From Leptodontidium sp. MPI-SDFR-AT-0119 (lineage: Eukaryota > Ascomycota > Leotiomycetes > Helotiales > Leptodontidiaceae): a stretch of 64,000 nucleotides of DNA. Position 1 is the stretch's first letter. Each line of letters starts with the position of its first letter. This document shows positions 56,562 to 64,000 of the stretch, piece after piece. The position numbers and the translations under genes are program-made. Under the pieces are notes generated by a model. The model was not told the origin of the DNA. It did not search any database and worked only from the letters and a program-made list of their open reading frames with translations. The stretch covers positions 372,001-436,000 of the forward strand of contig JAHLEZ010000014.1 of the NCBI GenBank assembly GCA_020726505.1, in the 5' to 3' direction.

Positions 56562-57176
56562 ACATCATGCTGCTTGCATGCTTCTGTAAGTCTTAGGTTT
56601 AAGTTTTGGCACTGTTTTTATGAAATGACTCTCTTCTCTACTTGCTCGGGTATTGTGAATAATGATTTGTATTTTTCTGGTCGTAACGCTTGACTCAAGT
56701 GGGCTGCGCATCGCGCATCAGCTTGACACTATCAAGTACTAGCGGATTGGGACAATGCTTGGTTCTGGCTCACCTGAAACTCCTTTCTAGGCTGACATCC
56801 GGTGAGAATCACTTAAGCTTCAACTTACACACACAAAGGCAGCCTCTTTACCGGAAGTACTGCTAGGTAAACAGTATTGATTATTTAGAGCAATGATAAA
56901 GTTAGTGTTGAGTCAGTCATGTGTGCAGAGCGGATCGCACCATTGTGAGTTAGGTATTTGTTTATGTTTCTGGTTGTTAATGCTTATTTTAGTAATGACA
57001 TGAAAGTTTGTGTTATTTCTAGTTATTTTTAGCTAATAAATATATAGGAAGACGAGATCGATAAGAGAGGCAAAGAGCATTTATGCATCTTTGAGCATTA
57101 CAGTGTCTGAAGTACTCCGCTTGCGTGAGTCTAGCTATGGAATAGAGTCTTGAATCTTCAAGGAGGTTGAAGAACA
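56562..57176. other. Intergenic region
   Basis: AT-rich, without a recognised feature. Confidence 0.4.
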
Positions 57177-57480
57177 CCTCTCTTAAGGTACTCCTGAGCC
57201 ATCACTGTTGTATATTATGTCAAAGAAAACCATTCCCATTTCAAAGGAGGAGATATATAAAACAGCGTTTTAAACTTCTGTTTCGCAAACACAAATAATC
57301 TTTCATTCCTTTCTATTGTAAACAGCCCTCCCTTAAGAAACTCCTGAATTATTATTGTCGTATATCATGCCAAGAAAACCAGTCATATTTTAAGAGGAGA
57401 AGCATAAACCAAATCGCTTTTGTGTCTAAAACTTCTCTTTCTCAAAACACAAACCTATGTTCTTTTCTACTTTAAAACAG
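57177..57480. repeat. Two diverged tandem units of about 150 bp
   Basis: Units 57177-57325 and 57326-57480 share the order cctc-ccttaag, actcctgaa/g, ttgt-gtatat-atg-caa-gaaaacca, ttt-aa-aggag, cttct-tttc-caaa-cacaaa, ttctatt-ta-aacag. A third partial start (ccctgacttc) follows at 57481. It lies in the promoter of the second small-protein gene. Confidence 0.7.
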
Positions 57481-57625
57481 CCCTGACTTCAAAGTCCTCA
57501 CTTGCAAGCCGGATAGTACATAACTGAAACCCAAATATCTATATCCGTTTGAGTACCTTTGGTCAAATCCTCGACCTATCTACTGTGAGAAGACCCTTAC
57601 TCAAAACAAATACATAAACCCAAGA

Positions 57626-58021
57626 ATGTGCTGGTACGCTCCAACGATCCTAAGCTGCGGTTGCATCCTCGAGGACGAGAGAAACATGTGAAAAGCCCAA
57701 TGCGAGAAGGAGGACGCGCGCCTTGGAAGACTGCAGATTGCTGTCGATAAAGACGAAGCTACAGGACAGGGCAATGGGAGTGCTGAGACTATCAAAGCCC
57801 AGCAGACGCGGCGGAATTATTGCAAGATAATAATCCGCGCCGATGGTGACACCGAGTTTGTGACCAAAAGTTCTGGAGTCTGTGAATGGCATCGAGTTAA
57901 TCCAGGGATACCGAAACCTCCAGTAATTCCTAATCCAGAGATGCCGAAACCCCCAGTCATGCCTATTGCGCCGCCGAAAGAGAAGACAAATGAGAAACTT
58001 AAGAAGCCGGTTAAGAGTTAA
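57626..58021 (+). pseudogene. Second small Cys protein gene with an in-frame stop
   Basis: One frame runs from ATG 57626 (MCWYAPTILSCGCILEDERN) through TGA at 57689-57691 to KAQCEKEDARLGRLQIAVDK, RRNYCKIIIRADGDTEFV, a Pro-rich part (IPKPPVIPNPEMPKPP) and TAA at 58019-58021. It shares the start style and Cys layout of the gene at 56130. A 42-bp GT-AG interval (57689-57730) would remove the stop and keep frame but would also delete a Cys and is very short. I favour a pseudogene or a read-through case. Confidence 0.5.
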
Positions 58022-59129
58022 ATTCGCAAATCATCGATGAGGTTGTGTTTATATGCATTAGTTTTATTTATTAAATTCTGTTGATTTAAGCTCCAGTACT
58101 TCTTTAGTTGCCCTCGTTTGCTTTGTTGTTGTGAAATTTGTAGTCGAGTAAGATCCTGCAAAACACATTAGTGCCGCTTGCTACAGTGATGCTCCAGAGC
58201 AGCTTCCTCTATGCCTTCTTTACAGCTTTGCCAATTACCAATGTTGCATGAAAATGCCATATATGACCTTGTTTAGAAGATAACAAAGAGACGCAGTTTT
58301 AGAAGAAAACGTTTTGAACGACAAGGAGTATATTTGACCTGTAAAATTCCTATATTAAAGAAGATGCGATTATACCGTAGCTCAGATGTAAAAATTTATT
58401 GAGATCACTTATTACGAAGGAATTGATTTACATTATTGGAGCCAATTACCTACCAGCCTAGTACGCGCATTCGTGAGGGCTTCATTGTCTAATTCAAAGG
58501 AATGGCATCAAAGACAATGAGTAATATGCTTGAATCAAAGCATCAATAAATAATATAAGAACGGAAGAAAGGTATAAAATGCTTTGAAGGATTGTTTTCG
58601 TGTAAACAACTAAGCGCCAGAGTGATATAGCGAAGTCTTTTGGGACACTTGAAATAATTTCTTCTCATCCCACATTCTTGTGTCGATTCAGTCCCTTGGC
58701 TTACAGCTGGTTGTTTGTCCAGAATAATCACCTGCACGAAATCTGTTTCTGTTCGGAAAGGTGAGCAGGGCCGCTTTATCGGCTATGCTGGGTGAGCTAA
58801 GGTGAGTAGGGGTGAAGCGAGAACGTATATCTAATTAATAAATCGATCAATAACCTTAGACACCCCTTAACCTTACTTTACTACTATTACTAACTTCTCC
58901 CCCTCGTCGGCGAAGCTCTAACGAAAGAAGCGCCCCTTTATAGCTAAGCTTTATTAATATCCCTGTCTCTTCGGTCGAGACTCTTTTAAAGGAACTAAAT
59001 AGCTTTAAAGGCTTTAATTCGAAACAGGGGCGCGTGTTAAGTTATAGTAAAGTAGATTAACTACGAGAGAATATTTAGCTTTCTTTAGGATAGTTTATTA
59101 TTAGGGCAGAGAAGTACTTATCTGTCGAA
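58022..59129. other. AT-rich gene-free region
   Basis: From about 58790 the sequence becomes rich in TA and poor in CA/TG, marking the start of the RIP-like block. A short GGTGAGC-rich patch is at 58760-58815. No gene. Confidence 0.5.
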
Positions 59130-59312
59130 TGTTACGACAGGTGTTATGACAGGTATGCCTCGGCTAGGTCAGGGGTCCGAAACAGGTCCGACTCCCCTCC
59201 GACTCCCCTCTAACTCCTTATATATATGGCTCCCTCCTGTAGAGTAGCTCTATAGTTTTGTATTCTAAGTGTTAAGTCAACCTTCTGCGTCCAAGGCTCT
59301 TGTGTCGTTACA
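59130..59312. mobile_element. Solo LTR with 5-bp target duplication
   Basis: A 183-bp segment beginning tgttacgaca and ending tgtcgttaca, an imperfect inverted repeat with TG...CA ends. It is flanked by the identical 5-mer tcgaa at 59125-59129 and 59313-59317. Inside lie a tatatatatgg promoter-like motif and a C/T-rich region, as in LTRs. No internal retroelement region adjoins it, so it fits a solo LTR left by recombination. Confidence 0.8.
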
Positions 59313-59878
59313 TCGAATAGGCTAAGGTATTAAGGCTTATTATTAACTTATTATAAGGGCAAGTCAATAAGGCGGCAAGACTAAGTGAAATATAACGCTT
59401 TATAATAAAGGGGTATTAGTCTTTTGTGGTGCAGAAGTGGAGTAGAGCCTTGCGATCAACGTAGGGAGAATTGAAGTGATTGATTGTTCTCTAGAATATA
59501 TGAGGAAATCAGGGGAACACGTTGTTCCCCTGAAAGCGGTATACGCTGGCAGAATCTGAAACTAGTATAGCGCACAACTAACCGAGTATTAGCCCGTGCC
59601 TGTACGACACACCCCCTAGCCAAGTGACAATTATAAGCCACTAATATTATGATTGGCTGCTCTAAGCGAGAGCAAACACTAAACTAAATAATTAGGCCAT
59701 AACTATTCCTGTACTATTAGGTTAAACAAACAACCGTCCTATTTGAAGTGGCGTATCCCCCACTTAATTTTTGATCCTACAACTTCTCTATAACATATAC
59801 AGATCGACCTTTCGATTTACTAACTAATCAACTAATTAATAATCAATTAACTAATTAATAAATTAATTAATTAATACC
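59313..59878. other. AT-rich spacer with a near-palindrome
   Basis: Contains aggggaacacgttgttcccct at 59512-59532, which can fold into a hairpin, and TTAATT repeats at 59820-59876. No gene. Confidence 0.45.
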
Positions 59879-60816
59879 ATGGGTGTATTAATACGCTCTG
59901 CCAAGGCCGTTAAGGTTAATCGTTTAGCTGCTGTTATAAGTTATTAAGTTGATTTTTATTAAGCTAATCGTTGATTCTAGGGCTGTGTGTTAATTTGAAT
60001 ATTACTAACTGTAATAGGCGAAGAAGAAGAAGGATGCCAAGAAGGCTCCAAAGGCTGCTCCTACTCCAAAGAGAGCTACTGCGGCTGCTCGTGCTCGTGC
60101 TCCCCGGGTCAAGGGAGATAAGCGTTTAGTTATTTGTTTAAGTTATATTAATAGCGCCCTCTAAACCAAAAGCACCGGCGAGTACTTTAATATTATTAAT
60201 TAAGGTACTCGTTGTTTCGCCTACTCGTCAGGCCACTCCTACAAGGCTGCTCCCCCTACTACCTAGGCTCCTTTCCTCCTCTACTGTACTATACTCTTAA
60301 ACGACGTAAGTGAGAAGGTAAATTCCCTTGGTTGTTCTATTTTAGCGTGTAATTACTAACTGTTTTAGGAATTAAAGCGCCTAAGAGCTCCTGTTTTTAC
60401 TGCCCTCCAGGGTGAGGCTGCTGCTTCTGCTACTAATGGAGTAACCGGCTTAGGAGGAGGTGACGAGGAGGAGGAAGATGAGGGTAGTGCTGCTATTAAA
60501 GAGTCTAGTATATTATTTTATCTTGAATTTCCCGCGAAATTAAGGCTAAATCGATTGATTTCTTTTAAATAAAGAGAACTCCTTTAGTGCTCCGGAGGTT
60601 TATGTGCAGGTTACTGGAGAGTAACTTGCTACTGCTACTAGTGCTCTATTCTCTCTAGAGCCTGCTCGTGGACTTATTAGTATTAGTAGAGCTCCGGCTC
60701 TTACTCTTAAAGAAGAGGCTTCGGCCGCTCGTATTAACGAGCTTTGTAGTGTGATTAAAAGTGCCTTAGCTGTTCTAGCTAGGGAAGTTCGGGGCTTGCC
60801 ACTTAGAGATAATTAA
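59879..60816 (+). pseudogene. Decayed spliced gene of unknown family
   Basis: Protein-like segments on the plus strand alternate with intron-like, AT-rich stretches ending ACTAAC...TAG. They include AKKKKDAKKAPKAAPTPKRA at about 60020-60080, KRLRAPVFTALQGEAA followed by a GGGDEEEEDEG run at 60375-60490, and LTLKEEASAARINELCSVIK to VRGLPLRDN, ending at TAA 60814-60816. At least one stop (TAA at about 60622) breaks the last part. A basic, then acidic, then helical protein is suggested. I do not recognise it; it may belong to a transposon. Boundaries are rough. Confidence 0.4.
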
Positions 60817-61339
60817 GTTACTCTCTTTTTATAAGGCGAGGCTTAGGAACCTCTAAATAACTAAGTGTCCCTTTGTAATTTGCTTACGTTGCGTTACTTT
60901 TACTATAGAAATAAATAACCGTTAAGAGTAATTGACTCTTTTAAATGCCGTGAATTTCACCCCCGAGCTCAGTTGCTCTCGAAGTAAATTAAATAGTAAG
61001 AGAATTTATAAAGTAATAACAAATATATAAGAAAATACATTATGTATTCACAGGGTGAGCTCACAGTTAAACTACCCTTGTATAAAGGAAAGGTAAAGAA
61101 CGTGTGTAAAGACTTGCTTTAAAGTGAGGGCTCTATAGTAAGTTACTCTAATTAAGCACGAATATCCACTAAGTTAATAAGAGTAATAAAACTCTTAAAT
61201 TTTTGCCGAGAAAGGTTCTTTATAAGTCTATTAGCGGGTATATAACCCGTAGGCAAATATTCGACTAAAAAAGTGCCCTTTTAAAACTCCTGGCGCAACT
61301 ATATATTCTAAATATTAACGTGGCGTAATTTAGTAAAGA
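60817..61339. other. AT-rich repeat-derived sequence
   Basis: No frame or motif could be assigned. It may contain the 3' LTR side of the copia remnant on the minus strand. Confidence 0.35.
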
Positions 61340-64000
61340 TGTGTTGATTTTCCCTAACGATTAATTATATTATTTGTTAATTGTCACAGAAGATCCTTCA
61401 AATTTCCCCTAACTTAAGACGTAGCTCTTAAAAGAAACGCTACAAAGCCATAATCTCCTTAGCCGTGCGCTTAACGCCTAAAAGCTTAGCCTGTATAGTC
61501 GAAGTGGTGACTATATCTTGTAAGGCCGCTCTCTATAAGATTAAACCTTTAAAAAGTATTATAATATAACTATTAAAAAAACGCTTAATATTGAAATTGT
61601 TTATAAATAAAGTATTTGAAGCTATAATAAGCTGAGAGTCGCGTAGCTTGTAACTATAAGTGATCGCCAAAAATCGGGTTCTAAAGAAGTAACGAATAGT
61701 CTAATTAACTGCCGCAAAGTACTCTAAAGAGGGGTTAGTTAAGAAGTGAGAAAGTCTTAAAGCTATAAATATAACGTCTACGCGCAACATAATTGCCGTG
61801 TAGAGCACTAAGCTAACCTTCTTTTAATACTCCTTAATTTAAACCGGGGTTACTTGCCCTTAATTCTTTAATAGCTTAACTTAAGGTAGTAGAGTACTTA
61901 GGCAATTTCCATTTATTAAGTCAAATCGTAGAGTAACCTTTTAAATATAAGTGTCGTGTACTAGAGAAATAGTCTTTACTTGACGATCTTTAATAACGTG
62001 AACACCTAAAAACCACTCTATTAGTTCTCCTCTAGTGAGCTCGTATACTGTATTCAAGCCGTTAATAATAAGTTGAGCGTCTTTAAGGGCTAAAGCGTGG
62101 TATAACACTTAAATATCGTTGACATAGAAAATAATAAAGACTAAACGTTACTCGTTTATAAAGATATAAAGCTCCTCCTTATAAGGGATTAACCTTAACT
62201 TTAACAAAGTTCTGGTAAAGTCTCCGTACTATAGTACTAGCGAGTCTCTGAGTCTATAAAGCGCACGATTAACCTCCACTACTATACCGTCTTATTTAAA
62301 TCCGTCTAGTAAGTAACAGCGTACGCGAGCACTCGATTCGCTCTGTTTAGCGTTAATAAAGGCGTTAACAATATCAAATTAAATCATCTCTAAATCAAAT
62401 TAAGCCGCTATTATTATAGCGGTCCTAAAAGAGCGAGCAGCCAAGGTAACTGTATATATTAAGAGAATTAACGTTTCGGGTTATAAGTCTCCCCTAACAA
62501 CAACTCGCGAGCGACACCTAGTCAAATACCTTAATGAATCGACTTTGGCGTAAAATACTTATTTTAATAGTATTAGTTATTTAGTAGCGAAGCTTTATTT
62601 AACGACTCTCTAGCAGTTGCGCGACTTTAAGTTAGTGATTTCCTTAATTACGTCGGCTCGGAAGTACTCTCCTAGAGGGTAATCCTTGAGGTCTCTCTAA
62701 TTTAATAGGTCCTTTAGTAATTAGGATTAGTGTATTCGTAAGAGATTAACTAGTTGTCGAATTTCGACATTTTTAAGAACAGACGCTAAAATAATAGCGT
62801 AGACTACACTCAAGTCTTTCCCGTCTCTTTATACTAGTTCTTAACTAGGCCAAAAGGTCCCTAGAAAGTCCTTTAAATGCTCACGGTTACTCGATAGGTT
62901 TAATGATTCTGTAATTAACTCTCTAACAGTTACTATATAGACGCTTCGATTCGGTTTCGTTATCTTACTACTAACTCGAGTCTTTCGACTGTCGCTAGTT
63001 ACTTGATCTTCTACCCTCTTCCTCTATAAAGGTTTAAGTAAGTTATTGTTAGTTAGGGCCGGAAGTAATAAGTATTACTTTATACTTAATTCTTCCCTTA
63101 AATCTAACGAATTAAGATACTCCTTATACTTTATTATTTAAGGCGGAGCTTCTAATTACTTAAGGCCGGCACCTTGAGTAAGTGCTCCCCGACGCTTGAG
63201 ACCGCGCTCTCAGTCGTATAGCCCTTAAAAGTATATAACAACTTGTAATATTAATTAGCGCTTAACTTTTATATCTCTTTCAAAGTTTAGTACGCTACGT
63301 AAGACATCTCTCTTAGTTGTGCTCTAAGACACTAACTGTCTTAATTTGTCGACTCGTTTTAAGACCTAATTAGGGTGCTCGTAAGTAAGAAGTCTAATAC
63401 TCTTCCTTAGTTGTTTTATCCCTGAGTTTTTACTAATAAGAGTTCTATTAATCCTAACTTTTCTAAGGGCAGTATTAGTTACTCTACCCCCGTAGTTAAA
63501 AGCTTAATTAAAGGCTGTGGCGCCCCTGAGGTTATAAACTCAGTAGTTTCTATAGAACTTATTACTTAACTTAGTTATTCCTTTTTTAAGGTAATACTTA
63601 TTATTAATTCTAGTATATTAAGTGCGCTTAGTCGATTAATTATATCGGTTCTAGCGTCCTGGGGTCCCTCCTCTTCTTCTAGTATTTTAATAAGATCTCT
63701 TAATATTAAGCGCGGCTAGCCGACCGCTCTCTCCACGTTTAGAGAGCCCGAATAAAAGAGGGATTCGTTAAAAGTAACGTTTTAAGTTACTATTACACGC
63801 TATAATTGAAGTACCCAGACCTTATATATGTTAGACGAGACGTATCTTACTAGGTATCTAAGGTGCGCTCTTAAGTTGACTTTAAATGCTCTCTTTTATT
63901 AAAGAGCCTCTTAGTCCTTAATTATAAGGTAGGCTCTACAGCCGTACGCCTATATATTACTCTAGTCAGGTCGTATATCGGTGTTAAGCTTCTAAATAAG
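61340..64000 (-). mobile_element. RIP-mutated Ty1/copia retrotransposon remnant
   Basis: Read on the minus strand, 62480 down to 61900 gives reverse-transcriptase sequence: TVTLAARSFRTAIIIAA, FDIVNAFINAK, EVNRALYRLRDSL, then FYVNDI at 62109-62129 (the catalytic YVDDI with Asp changed to Asn), and EWFLGVHVIKDRQVKTISLV. Further down, HFLTNPSLEYFAAVN and TIRYFFRTRFLAITYS, then FCDN followed by a stop near 61390, mark the RNase H end. Stops replace expected Gln (LEM-I-stop-FD, AVN-stop-TIRY, CDN-stop) and Trp (VL-stop-YG). The part beyond 62560 is probably integrase and gag but too eroded to assign. It may continue past the window. Confidence 0.8.

Noticed and set aside
57177..57480. Tandem units considered as a CRISPR-like or minisatellite array
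   Set aside because: Only two diverged units of about 150 bp with no spacer structure; a simple tandem duplication explains them.
59512..59532. Hairpin considered as a transcription terminator
   Set aside because: Eukaryotic polymerase II does not use such terminators, and no gene ends there; it is kept only as a near-palindrome.

Overview
The window is nuclear DNA of a filamentous ascomycete (Pezizomycotina; a leotiomycete-like fungus is a guess from gene style). This rests on short GT-AG introns (about 40-140 bp) with CTAAC/CTGAC-like branch sites, HET-domain and NACHT/ankyrin proteins, a Zn2Cys6-type finger, a GH10 xylanase, and AT-rich transposon remnants whose stop codons fall where Gln or Trp is expected, as repeat-induced point mutation (RIP) produces. 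All splice sites were inferred by eye from frame continuity, phase and consensus.

Layout. 0-5 kb: the 3' end of a HET gene, an intact F-box/LRR gene and its decayed tandem copy. 5-8 kb: a 938-residue protein made of two repeat families. 8.5-28 kb: an accessory island with a 5'-incomplete CxxC protein, an eight-exon NACHT protein carrying C2H2 and PHD fingers, an eleven-exon SNF2/Rad5-type ATPase divergent from it across 313 bp, a protein with a C-terminal Zn2Cys6-like cluster, a helical/ULD/ankyrin protein, a broken esterase and a full HET gene. 29-41 kb: a decayed short-chain dehydrogenase (SDR), a large class 3 lipase, an acyl-CoA ligase, a 410-bp MITE and a TmpA-like membrane flavoprotein. 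41-52 kb: a broken F-box gene, a secreted GH10 xylanase, an intact SDR, an M20 amidohydrolase, a dead Tc1/mariner element and a bestrophin-type channel. 54-58 kb: LSM7 and two small Cys-rich genes, one broken. 58.7-64 kb: AT-rich repeats with a solo LTR, a decayed spliced gene and a copia remnant.

How the genes relate. Housekeeping functions (LSM7, bestrophin, lipase) are interspersed with families that fungi use in self/non-self recognition (HET, NACHT, ULD/ankyrin). The NACHT protein, with two C2H2 fingers, a canonical PHD finger and a further Cys/His cluster on an NLR-like core, beside a chromatin-remodeller-type ATPase that may share its promoter, is the best candidate here for an undescribed system. 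That the 8.5-28 kb genes act together is inference only.
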